From: Piscirickettsiaceae bacterium
GTDB taxonomy: Bacteria > Pseudomonadota > Gammaproteobacteria > Methylococcales > Cycloclasticaceae
Length of the DNA: 25,493 nucleotides
Direction: 5' to 3'
Assembly (NCBI GenBank): GCA_002401365.1
Contig: NVSW01000048.1
Span: 1-25,493, forward strand
Shown here: piece after piece, positions 7,628 through 16,700 of the stretch
Layout of the letters: every line of letters starts with the position of its first letter
Numbering within the stretch: the stretch's first letter is position 1
The notes under the pieces: generated by a model
Told to the model about the DNA's origin: nothing
Seen by the model: only the letters and a program-made list of their open reading frames with translations
The model's database searches: none
Made by a program: the position numbers and the translations under genes

Positions 7628-8485
7628 ATGAAACTTATTATTGTTAGTGGCTTATCTGGTTCGGGCAAAAGCGTCACCCTTGACACGCTTGAGGATTGTG
7701 GTTTCTATTGCACCGATAACTTACCCGTTGACCTTTTGCAAAGCTTTGCAAATTTATTAGAAAAGTCTGAGCAGCCGATATTCAACCGCGTAGCCGTTGG
7801 CATTGATGCCCGTAACGATACAGCATCATTACGTCGTTTTGATGACTTTATGCAGCAACTACAAGAGGCTGGCATTGCCTATGAAGTTATATTTTTACGC
7901 GCTGACAAAAACAGTTTATTAAAACGCTTTAGTGAAACGCGCCGAAAGCATCCTTTATCGGATAGTGAAACATCACTAGATGAGGCCATTGAACTTGAAA
8001 TTGAGCAGCTATCACCCATTGCTAACCACGCTAGCCTGCAAATAGACACCACTCATACTAATGTTCACCAACTTCGAGAACTCGTCATTGAGCGTATTGG
8101 TAATAAAAACGCGCATTCGCTTTCATTACAAATCATTTCATTCGGCTATAAACATGGCGTGCCAAATGACGTAGATTTTGTATTTGATGCTCGCTGCCTA
8201 CCCAACCCCTATTGGGAGCCTACTTTGCGAAAATATACAGGAAAAGATAGTGCTGTTATCGATTTTTTGTCTCACAATGAATTAGTTCAACAGTATTTAA
8301 ATGACACCTCAAATTACCTTAAAAACTGGATTCCTCGGTTTTCAGAATCAAATCGAAACTATTTATCTATTGCTATAGGCTGTACTGGCGGCCAGCACCG
8401 GTCTGTGTTCCTTACCGAACAATTATCCAAACGGCTTCAAGAACAAGGTTTAAATGTTATAGCAAGGCACCGCGAACTTTCTTAG
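7628..8485 (+). CDS. rapZ: RNase adapter protein RapZ
   Basis: In E. coli RapZ binds the small RNA GlmZ and presents it to RNase E, which lowers GlmS and so controls glucosamine-6-phosphate supply for peptidoglycan and LPS. The 285-residue length is normal. The Walker A motif GLSGSGKS is at residues 8-15 and YCTDNLP follows around 28-34. The C-terminal half, responsible for RNA binding in E. coli, is well conserved (SFGYKHGVPNDVDFVFDARCLPNPYW around 173-198, and GCTGGQHRSV near 257-266). The start matches the family exactly, but no Shine-Dalgarno sequence is possible because a terminator T-run abuts the ATG. ptsN, usually between hpf and rapZ, and ptsO, usually after rapZ, are absent. Whether this species has GlmZ-like RNAs is unknown. 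Confidence 0.96.
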   Translation: MKLIIVSGLSGSGKSVTLDTLEDCGFYCTDNLPVDLLQSFANLLEKSEQPIFNRVAVGIDARNDTASLRRFDDFMQQLQEAGIAYEVIFLRADKNSLLKRFSETRRKHPLSDSETSLDEAIELEIEQLSPIANHASLQIDTTHTNVHQLRELVIERIGNKNAHSLSLQIISFGYKHGVPNDVDFVFDARCLPNPYWEPTLRKYTGKDSAVIDFLSHNELVQQYLNDTSNYLKNWIPRFSESNRNYLSIAIGCTGGQHRSVFLTEQLSKRLQEQGLNVIARHRELS

Positions 8486-8599
8486 CCAGTAGATCCATTA
8501 AGCTAGGCTCATAATTTACCTACTGCGTTTAGGGGCAAATAAAATGGCACGAGAAAGCATATATTAGTCTAGAATAACAATCAGTTTAGCATCTGATTA

Positions 8600-9970
8600 A
8601 TGTCTATTAATATGCCAGCATCTGCCCAACACGAAAATACTCACGAACACCTTCGGCAACTCTCGAAAAGCCTGGAAAGTGGCGCATTATCGCGTGTTAA
8701 ACAACAGATAAACGATCTGCATTCAGCTGAAATCGCTAGCCTTCTTGAGTCACTGCCGTTAAAAAACAGATTGATTGTATGGAAGCTTATCGACCCTGAT
8801 TTAACGGGTGATATTTTAGTTGAAGTCAATGACGAGGTTCGTTTAGGGCTTATTGAACAAACCGACGATCAAGACCTAATTACTGCCGCCGGTTCTCTTG
8901 AAACGGATGACTTAGCTGATATTTTTGATGATTTACCCGACGTTGTATTGCATCAAGTTGTGCGTTCAATGTCGAATCAAGATCGCCGACGGTTGCAGTC
9001 TGTTATGTCATACGACGAAGACAGCGCAGGTGGCTTGATGAACCCGGATATGATTTCTATTCGGCCCAACGTTAACTTGGATGTGGTTTTACGCTATTTG
9101 CGTCAACGAGGTGAGCTACCTGCGAATACAGATAAACTTTTCGTCGTGAACAAAAACAACCGTTTCATTGGTGCGCTTAATATTTCTGATCTATTAACCC
9201 AGAGCAGCAAGAAATCTGTCGCCGATGTTATGTTCACCGAAGAAAAAGCGCTATCTCCTACGTTATCAGATAATGACGTCGCCTTGTTTTTTGAAGACTA
9301 TAACCTAGTTTCTGCTGCCGTTGTTGATGAAAATGATAGGCTTATTGGCCGTATTACAATTGATGATGTAGTAGATGTTATCCGTGACGAAGCCGACAGG
9401 TCAATACTGAGCATAGCTGGCCTTGATGAAGATGATGACATGTTCGCCCCGGTCGTTCGTAGCGCAAAGCGCCGAGCAGTTTGGCTAGGTATTAACTTAT
9501 TCACCGCTTTTTTGGCTGCTTGGGTAATCGGGCTATTTTCCGCTACGATTGAGCAAATTGTGGCCCTTGCCGTGCTAATGCCAATTGTTGCCAGTATGGG
9601 CGGCATAGCGGGTAGCCAAACCTTAATGCTGGTCATTCGCGGCATTGCCCTTAATCAAATTGGTAAAACCAATGCGCGCTGGCTATTATGGAAAGAGTTA
9701 GCCGTTGGCGCGTTGAATGGCATTTTATGGGCGACAGTCGTCGCCTTAATTACTGGATTGTGGTTTCAAAGTGTGCCATTAGGACTGTTGATTGCTGCGG
9801 CAATGATCATTAACTTAATCGCTGCGGCACTTGCCGGTGCAACAATACCAATCCTCCTTAAACGTATTAATATTGACCCTGCATTGGCTGGTGGCGTTGT
9901 ATTGACCACTATTACTGATGTTATCGGCTTTGTTTCCTTCTTGGGGTTAGCAACTATTTTTCTTATTTAG
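8600..9970 (+). CDS. mgtE: Magnesium transporter MgtE
   Basis: MgtE is a homodimeric, Mg2+-gated magnesium channel of the inner membrane. The 456 residues follow the standard plan: a cytoplasmic N domain of superhelical repeats (to about 130), a CBS pair (about 140-265, starting SYDEDSAGGLMNPDMISI and including MFTEEKALS), an acidic connecting helix, and a C-terminal pore domain of five helices (about 285-456). The pore domain contains the conserved MPIVASMGGIAGSQT segment (about 324-338) and ends with TTITDVIGF, which holds the conserved pore-region Asp. It sits 114 bases after rapZ, in the position often held by ptsO. No M-box-type leader is recognisable in that gap, and no clear ribosome-binding site precedes the ATG. 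A second Met at residue 5 is an alternative start. Confidence 0.95.
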   Translation: MSINMPASAQHENTHEHLRQLSKSLESGALSRVKQQINDLHSAEIASLLESLPLKNRLIVWKLIDPDLTGDILVEVNDEVRLGLIEQTDDQDLITAAGSLETDDLADIFDDLPDVVLHQVVRSMSNQDRRRLQSVMSYDEDSAGGLMNPDMISIRPNVNLDVVLRYLRQRGELPANTDKLFVVNKNNRFIGALNISDLLTQSSKKSVADVMFTEEKALSPTLSDNDVALFFEDYNLVSAAVVDENDRLIGRITIDDVVDVIRDEADRSILSIAGLDEDDDMFAPVVRSAKRRAVWLGINLFTAFLAAWVIGLFSATIEQIVALAVLMPIVASMGGIAGSQTLMLVIRGIALNQIGKTNARWLLWKELAVGALNGILWATVVALITGLWFQSVPLGLLIAAAMIINLIAAALAGATIPILLKRINIDPALAGGVVLTTITDVIGFVSFLGLATIFLI

Positions 9971-9978
9971 GAAGCACT

Positions 9979-10110
9979 GGATTATTCATGAATGAATAAT
10001 CCGTTCACGAAAAAGGAAAAATACGATTTTCCTTTTTCAACGGCTTTTCAGCCGCCGAAAATGGCTGCACAACATCTCTGTGCCACAGAAACTCTGAATA
10101 AATCAGAGTT
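9979..10110. repeat. Cluster of five inverted repeats between convergent genes
   Basis: Five hairpins almost fill the gap between mgtE and pmbA. (A) 9979-9989 pairs with 9992-10002, an 11-bp perfect stem. (B) 10009-10020 (GAAAAAGGAAAA) pairs with 10027-10038, a 12-bp perfect stem with a 6-base loop. (C) CGGCT 10041-10045 pairs with AGCCG 10050-10054; alternatively 10049-10053 pairs with 10063-10067. (D) TCTGT 10077-10081 pairs with ACAGA 10085-10089. (E) AACTCTGA 10090-10097 pairs with TCAGAGTT 10103-10110. None is followed by a long T-run, but B carries T-rich arms in both directions. Bidirectional termination or 3'-end protection is the simplest reading. Confidence 0.7.
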
Positions 10111-10113
10111 CCT

Positions 10114-11460
10114 TTAAGCACCGGCTAACGTCATCTCACTAATAAGAATTGAACCCGTTCTAGTATTGCCCCGCAAATCAACATCATTACCAACAGACAC
10201 TATCGATTGATACATTTGTTTTAAATTTCCAGCAATAGTTATTTCTTCAACAGGGTATTGAATTTCACCATTTTCCACCCAAAACCCTGCCACTCCTCTT
10301 GAGTAATCCCCGGTCAGAGCATTAACACCCATACCCATCATTTCTGTCACTAATAAACCAGTATTCATTTCCGACAATAAACCGGTGAAGTCTAAACGCC
10401 CTGGTTCTACAATTAAATTATGCACACCACCTGCGTTTGCCGTTGTTTTCATGGCCAATTTTTTTGCCGAATAACTACTTAATACATAACCTTGCAACAC
10501 ACCGTCAACAATAATGTCTCTTGCTGCAGTAGCCACTCCCTCAGCATCATAAACCGCACTTCCCAACGCTTGTTTTAAATGCGGTTGTTCGTGAATATGG
10601 ATAAAGTCTGGAAATATTTTCGACCCCAAACTATCTAATAAAAACGATGATTTACGATACAAGCTACCGCCTTTAATGGCTGAAATAAAATGTCCTATTA
10701 GGCCTGCACTCACGTCAGCAGAAAATAATACTGGGCACTTACGAGTACTAATAGATCGTGCACCAAGTCGGCTAATTGTTCTTTCTGCTGCTTTATCACC
10801 AACACTTTTCGCCGATTCAAGATCAGCTGAATGGCGGGCTGATGTATACCAATAATCACGCTGCATGTTCCCTGCACGTTCGCCAATCACAGAACAACTT
10901 AAACTATGTCGGCTAGCCGGGTAGCCATGATTAAACCCTAGACTGTTGGCGAATACCCGTATGCCCTCAAATGCCTGCACACTCGCGCCTTCGGAGTTTG
11001 TTACTTCTGCGTGGTAAGTTCGCGCTGCATCCTCACACTCTATCGCCAACTGGATGGCGTCTTCAGCATTGATAACCCACGGGTGATGCAAAGATAAATC
11101 AGGAAAGCTAGTCGCTAATAATGATTCTTCAGGCAGTCCTGAAAAACTATCAACCTCGGCGTGTTTTGCAATTGAGCATGCTGCTGACACCATCTCATTT
11201 ATTGAGGAAGCTTTAAGATCTGTCGAGCTGGCAGAACCTTTTTTCCGACCCAAATAAACGGTAACGCCTAAGCCTTGGTCTCTATGGTGTTCAATAGTTT
11301 CCACTTCGCCCAAACGAGCATTAACAGATAGGCCTTGGCCAATATTAAGCGCCACTTCTACTTCATCAGCCCCTTGTTTTTTTGCTTCTAACAACACATC
11401 TGAGCAAATGTTTTTTAACTTATCCAATTCAGCCGGGTCCGTATAAATAGAACTAGGCAT
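10114..11460 (-). CDS. pmbA: Metalloprotease subunit PmbA (TldE)
   Basis: PmbA/TldE pairs with TldD to form a barrel-shaped zinc protease that in E. coli trims the microcin B17 leader and degrades CcdA. The subunit itself lacks the HExxxH zinc motif. I start it at the ATG at 11460 (448 residues) because GGAGG (11470-11466) lies 5 bases before it. An in-frame TTG at 11472 overlaps that ribosome-binding site and is unlikely. The sequence shows the family's features: QGLSVNARLGEVETIEHHRDQGLGVTVYLG near the N-terminus and the Gly-rich GGSLYRKSSFLLDSLG in the middle. It ends with NTRTGSILISEMTLAGA. It overlaps tldD by 8 bases, so the two subunits are probably translated in step, in keeping with a 1:1 complex. 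In E. coli the two genes are far apart. Confidence 0.95.
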   Translation of the reverse strand: MPSSIYTDPAELDKLKNICSDVLLEAKKQGADEVEVALNIGQGLSVNARLGEVETIEHHRDQGLGVTVYLGRKKGSASSTDLKASSINEMVSAACSIAKHAEVDSFSGLPEESLLATSFPDLSLHHPWVINAEDAIQLAIECEDAARTYHAEVTNSEGASVQAFEGIRVFANSLGFNHGYPASRHSLSCSVIGERAGNMQRDYWYTSARHSADLESAKSVGDKAAERTISRLGARSISTRKCPVLFSADVSAGLIGHFISAIKGGSLYRKSSFLLDSLGSKIFPDFIHIHEQPHLKQALGSAVYDAEGVATAARDIIVDGVLQGYVLSSYSAKKLAMKTTANAGGVHNLIVEPGRLDFTGLLSEMNTGLLVTEMMGMGVNALTGDYSRGVAGFWVENGEIQYPVEEITIAGNLKQMYQSIVSVGNDVDLRGNTRTGSILISEMTLAGA

Positions 11461-12895
11461 TTGTACCTCCAACCGTCATGCTATCAATTTTTAACGTCGG
11501 CTGCCCAACACCTACCGGAACACTTTGCCCTTCTTTACCACACGTTCCAACGCCCCCATCTAATGCCAAGTCATTTCCTACCATGCTTACTTTCGTCAGT
11601 ACATCCGGACCATTGCCAATCAATGTTGCACCTTTAACGGGCACCGTTACTTTACCATTTTCAATCAAATATGCCTCACTTGCGGAAAACACAAATTTTC
11701 CCGACGTAATATCAACTTGACCACCACCAAAATTTACCGCATACAAACCATTTTTTACAGACGATATGATCTCCCCCGGATCATCTTTCCCTGCCAGCAT
11801 GTAAGTATTCGTCATCCGCGGCATTGGCAGATGCGCGTAAGACTCTCTGCGACCATTGCCGGTAGATGTCTGTCCCATTAAACGAGCATTCATTTTGTCT
11901 TGCATATAACCTTTTAAAACACCTTTTTCTATCAGGGTGGTGCACTGGCTTGGCACGCCCTCATCATCAATGGTCAAGGAGCCTCGCCTACCATCAAGTG
12001 TTCCATCATCAACAATAGTACAAAGAGGAGAAGCGACCTTTTCGCCAACTCGTCCACTAAACGCAGAACTTCCTTTACGATTAAAATCCCCTTCCAAACC
12101 GTGACCAATCGCCTCATGTAATAAAATACCCGGCCAGCCAGGCCCCAATACGACTGTCATCGTACCAGCTGGTGCATCAACCGCTTCTAAGTTCACCAGC
12201 GCTAAGCGCACTGCTTCACGCGCATAATCCATGGCGCGGTCATTTTCCATAAAGTATTCATAGCCATGCCGCCCACCACCGCCAGAACCACCTTGTTCGC
12301 GACGTCCATTTTGTTCAACGACAACGGACACATTCATTCTCACTAAAGGCCTCACATCACTGTTTAAGCTACCATCATCGGACGCTACTAAAATAACATC
12401 ATGAACCCCGACCAAACTAACAATCACTTGCTCAACTCGCGAGTCGAGCAGCCTCGTTTGACGGTCAATTGATTGCAATAAAGCCACTTTTTTTTCATGA
12501 CTCATTGTGTCTAGCGGATCAATCGCTTGATATCGCACAGGGCTTACCTGTCTTGTCGCTGGTTTAACCAGCCCTGAACGCCCACTGCGGGCAATAGCAC
12601 GCACATTCTTAGCCGCATCAATAAGGCTTGGTAGTAACAGTTCCTCGCTATACGCAAACCCTGTTTTCTCTCCACTGACAGCACGCAGACCAACGCCTTG
12701 TTCAATATTATAATTACCTTCTTTTACAATGCCATCTTCCAAGATCCACGCTTCGCTGCGTGAAGATTGAAAATAAATATCAGCTTGATCGATAGTATTT
12801 GCTAATAAATTCCCCATTACTTGCTCAACATTAGTTAACGATAGTCCTACGGGGCGAAGGATTATACTTTCTGCGTGTTCAATTAAATCAACCAT
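11453..12895 (-). CDS. tldD: Zinc metalloprotease subunit TldD
   Basis: TldD is the catalytic partner of TldE/PmbA. The 480 residues carry the zinc motif HEAIGH at 260-265, with Glu261 as the catalytic base, and a conserved Cys452 (VGTCGKEGQ) that corresponds to the third zinc ligand of the E. coli enzyme. The Gly-rich GGSGGGGRHGYEYF at about 202-215 and the C-terminal VPVGVGQPTLKID are also typical. All catalytic residues are present, so the protease should be active. The start ATG directly follows the TGA of the upstream nitrilase gene with no gap, and the stop lies inside pmbA, so expression is coupled on both sides. Known substrates are unstructured peptides. No ribosomally made peptide precursor is visible in this window, so a housekeeping role is likely. 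Confidence 0.97.
   Translation of the reverse strand: MVDLIEHAESIILRPVGLSLTNVEQVMGNLLANTIDQADIYFQSSRSEAWILEDGIVKEGNYNIEQGVGLRAVSGEKTGFAYSEELLLPSLIDAAKNVRAIARSGRSGLVKPATRQVSPVRYQAIDPLDTMSHEKKVALLQSIDRQTRLLDSRVEQVIVSLVGVHDVILVASDDGSLNSDVRPLVRMNVSVVVEQNGRREQGGSGGGGRHGYEYFMENDRAMDYAREAVRLALVNLEAVDAPAGTMTVVLGPGWPGILLHEAIGHGLEGDFNRKGSSAFSGRVGEKVASPLCTIVDDGTLDGRRGSLTIDDEGVPSQCTTLIEKGVLKGYMQDKMNARLMGQTSTGNGRRESYAHLPMPRMTNTYMLAGKDDPGEIISSVKNGLYAVNFGGGQVDITSGKFVFSASEAYLIENGKVTVPVKGATLIGNGPDVLTKVSMVGNDLALDGGVGTCGKEGQSVPVGVGQPTLKIDSMTVGGTNA
11466..11470 (-). promoter_or_regulatory. Ribosome-binding site that decides the pmbA start
   Basis: GGAGG on the minus strand, with a 5-base spacer to the ATG at 11460. 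It lies inside the end of tldD and makes the upstream in-frame TTG at 11472 very unlikely as a start. Confidence 0.8.
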
Positions 12896-13741
12896 TCACT
12901 TTCTCTTTAAGTTACATGTAAAACGCCCATGGTCTATCGATGGGAAATTTTGTCGAATTTTATTTTGCCGTGGTCTATCTAAAGTGGCCACAGCAATATC
13001 TGGGCCTTTTGTAGATTCTGCCAACACCACGCCCCAAGGGTCTACTATCATGCTATGTCCATAAGTTTCACGGCCATTAGCATGTATGCCACCTTGATTA
13101 GGCGCGATGATAAAACAAGCATTTTCTACCGCTCTTGCCCGACACAACAAAGACCAATGATCTTTTCCTGTTGATTCGGTAAAAGCTGAAGGGGCTACTA
13201 TAAACTCAGCACCCATCGATGTAAGTTTTCGATAAAGTTCGGGAAACCTTAAGTCGTAACATATCGACAAGCCCATTTTTCCATAAGGTGTTTCGATAAC
13301 AACTACATTATTACCGGCAACAAACGTATCCGATTCTCGGTAGCGCTCACCCGTTTCAATTATGTCCACATCATATAAATGAAGTTTATCGTACTGCGCC
13401 ACCCTGTGCCCGCTCGTATCGTACACCAAACATGACGCGAATACTTTCTTCTCATCCGCTGAACGGATTGGAATTGAGCCACCCACCAGCCAAATATTAT
13501 AATCACTTGCAATATTTGTCATAAATTGCTGTATTTCGCCATCACCTAATACTTCAGATTCTTTCAGCAGATCTGCTGATCTGCTTGCCATTAAAGCGAA
13601 GTTCTCTGGCAATACAACAAGTCCAGCGCCCTGTTTGACAGCCTTTTCGACCAGCTTTTCAACGGTATTAAGGTTTTCCCGTACTTGATTGCTTGACACC
13701 AACTGGATTGCGGCAACTATCAGTTTTTTACTGTCCATCAT
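12896..13741 (-). CDS. Carbon-nitrogen hydrolase, nitrilase superfamily (Nit1-like, probable deaminated-glutathione amidase)
   Basis: The 281-residue protein has the Glu-Lys-Cys triad of the nitrilase superfamily: Glu46 in LPENFAL, Lys119 in YDKLHLYD, and Cys161 in SICYDLRFPELYR. The Cys motif and the HLYDVDI segment are those of the Nit1 branch, whose members hydrolyse the deaminated side-product of glutathione. This is metabolite repair rather than nitrile hydrolysis. The substrate is assigned from family resemblance only. The start ATG overlaps the yhdP stop by four bases (ATGA), and a second Met follows at once. The gene order yhdP-nit-tldD matches Pseudomonas, where a nitrilase homologue also lies here. 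No strong ribosome-binding site is present, so translation probably depends on coupling to yhdP. Confidence 0.93.
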   Translation of the reverse strand: MMDSKKLIVAAIQLVSSNQVRENLNTVEKLVEKAVKQGAGLVVLPENFALMASRSADLLKESEVLGDGEIQQFMTNIASDYNIWLVGGSIPIRSADEKKVFASCLVYDTSGHRVAQYDKLHLYDVDIIETGERYRESDTFVAGNNVVVIETPYGKMGLSICYDLRFPELYRKLTSMGAEFIVAPSAFTESTGKDHWSLLCRARAVENACFIIAPNQGGIHANGRETYGHSMIVDPWGVVLAESTKGPDIAVATLDRPRQNKIRQNFPSIDHGRFTCNLKRK

Positions 13742-16700
13742 TCTGCTGGTGCTAACGTTTCTTCATCATCCGCATTAATACCAAAAACAGGCGACAGGAA
13801 GTCACCCATGATACCAAACACATTGCCGCCAGGCTGACTCAGCTGTTTAATTTTTGGGTCATTCCAGCTACCTGTTACATGGTATTGGTAACCCGCTAGT
13901 TTGTTCACCGTTTTACCCGCCACCTTTTGAACAATATATATCGCCGCACCTAATAGTGGCCCTCCTGCAATTGCCCCAGCTAAAGGCAAACTTTCAGTGC
14001 TTTTAGGCGTTACTGTAATCAACTGATCATAATCTTCTTTACCCAAGCCAATACGTCCTGCTATATCTAAGCGTGACGAGGGACTCTCTACATAAAGGTT
14101 GTCAGTTCGTGCATCACCATTAACAATGATAAAACGACCTTTTATCTTGTCGAAACTCAACCCTTTCCTTACCAAGTCACTAAAATCTAGCTGCAAACGA
14201 CGTTTTAAGGTATCAATCCCTAACAAACCAAACACCCGTCCAACGCCAGGTTCAATATTCAACAAGCGTCCTTTTTTTGACTTCACAGTAGCAAAACCAT
14301 TTAGCATACTCTTAGAAAATTCATGTGGCGCATTTGGCCAGTTCAAGTCAAAATATATATCCGAAGACGCACCTTCAAGGTCCTTTAATAGCCCAGTATC
14401 TTTTAATAGCCCGCCCAAAGATTTGCTTTTTAAATGCCCTGACAAACCTGTAATCGATTTGCTTTTACCCTTTTCCCATGCACCTTTCGCAGTAAATTTA
14501 TCTCGCGAAGATATTAGGTTCAGTTGTTGAATAATTAGACCATTCGTCTTCCTACGTAATTTAATCGATAACGTACCAAGGTTTTGTTTATTAATAAAAA
14601 ACTGTTTAGCCGACAAGTTAAGATTAGGAAAATCCAGCGGTTCTAAGGCAAACGGTTTATCACCTTTTATTTCAGTAGAACCGGTTTCTGGAAGGTACAG
14701 TTTATCAAGCTTTAACGATACAAGCGCACCGCCAGCAATATCATCAGGAACGACATAATTGCCTGCCATAAATGATGTTTTAAGGTAACCTTTCCAAGCA
14801 GATTTTTTATGTAAGCCTTTAATAACAATATCTTCAAAAGACATACCTGCCAACACCAATTTGCCAATCTCTAGGTCAACTTGGTTAACCACCTCATTAG
14901 CACTAATTTTTTGTTCAGTTATCCCCAGCGCCTGCTGCCATTGCAGCAAATCTAATTCGTTTATTTTCCCAGAAACACGCACCCCAGATTCAGTCGGTAG
15001 AGACGCAGCTGTCCCTCCTAAATGAATATCGGCCTTTGTTAAAAGAAGTTTTTTTGACCTGCTCTGAGTAAACAAAAAAGCACCTTGCAAACGGTTGTCG
15101 TATGATAAATTGACGGGTAATGATGCTTTCCCTAGCACTGTATGCAATTTAAAAGCTATGGACTCAGTCTTGGCTTTACCGATAGGTTCTGGAAGCGTTA
15201 CCGAAATACCTTTCAACTTTGTTTCCAGCACTATATTAATGTTGCTGTTGGCAGACAACTCCGTACGGGGAACTTTTACCGTTAATTTTACGGCACTAAT
15301 ACCCTTAATATGCTTCCACACGTCTGCTGGATACTTGTTCGACAAAGTCGCCATATCTAACTGCCCCAAACCCATAATAACGGTATTATCTTTGTCGGGG
15401 AGAATATCAATACGCACCTTCCTACCCAACACACTAGCTTTGATACCCTTGGCTTTCATGCCTGATTTTTCATAAAAAACGTCACCTTTAATATTCTCAA
15501 TAGCAATATCTATATCAGGAAATAGCAAGCGGTTTTCAAATAATTTAGCATGCGCACTAACGTCCACTTCGAGGCCTTTTCGTAACGGTATTTTAATACC
15601 AATATCCACTATGGCCTTACCCGCTACACGGCTATTTTCAAGTAAGCCACGCACTGAATTATTGAGTGGTGATTGTCTAAAAAAACGATATAAACCGCCT
15701 ATTTCATCGTTAATGTTTCCTGAAATAGTTAAATAATGGTCATTTTCGAGATCTTTTACTTCAACCGTCGCCTGCTCAATTGCATTGCCTGATATATTGC
15801 CCTTACTAGCAATAATTTTCATACCTTGGTTTTTGAATTCAACTTCAGCTTGTATGTCTGCAACATCTGGCCACTTATCAGCGTAATGTAACCCAACCCC
15901 TTGTGTATCAAATAGAACCTGAAACAAACCTTTTTTATCTCGATAAGGAAAACCAGTTAAGCTACCTTTTAATAAAACACCACCGCCAGTTGTTTTACCG
16001 TCTTTAAACGCATTGTCTAACCAGTGAACAACCCCCTCTCCCATAATGCCAACGGGTAAGTATTTCGCTGTATATTTTGCATCTCCCGAACCAAACTTTG
16101 TTTGGAGATCTACATAGGCGGACTGTCCATCACTTGGTATATGTATATTTATTCGTGATGCGGTGGAGATATGAGGAGAATCCAGCTGGATTTCATCGCT
16201 GATTATTCGCCAACCCATCGCTTCACGCAGCCAAGTAAAACGCCCTGTTAGCGATTCAGCTAATAATGGGTCTCTAAATAAGGACTCAAAATATACCGAA
16301 CCATTATGCGTTTCAACATCAAACCAGCCTTGCTCATCACTAGCGCACCCAGTTCCTGCGAAGTTCTTAATAGCAGGGATACCACCATCTATCGAATTAC
16401 TCGAATAGGCCTTTAAGTGACCACACGCGGCCCACTGAACTCGCTCACCTTCAGTCACAACCGATAAGTAACTATCTTTCAAATCACCTTCTAAATTAAG
16501 TTTCTTTAGTATCAAACGATGTTTTTCTGCTAACAACCCTGAGTGTTGTAAAACATTTGAGAAAGCGTCTAAGTTAAGTACATTTGTCGTCAAGTTGAAT
16601 AACTTATTTTCATCGTCAGTTTGTTCATACTGCAAACTAAACTGACTTTCTTGTTGTACAAAACCATTCGTTGAAAAAGTAAACTCATTTGCTACTATGC

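Noticed and set aside
8545..8558. Sigma-54 promoter before mgtE (TGGCACG ... GC)
   Set aside because: The GG and GC elements have 9 bases between them, whereas sigma-54 promoters need 10, and the -12 part reads AGCA rather than TTGCA.
8486..8599. Magnesium riboswitch or other structured leader before mgtE
   Set aside because: The gap is only 114 bases and shows just a weak 6-bp pairing (CAGTAG/CTACTG) with a long loop; no M-box features are visible.
11461..11472. TTG start four codons upstream for PmbA
   Set aside because: The TTG overlaps the GGAGG that serves the ATG at 11460.
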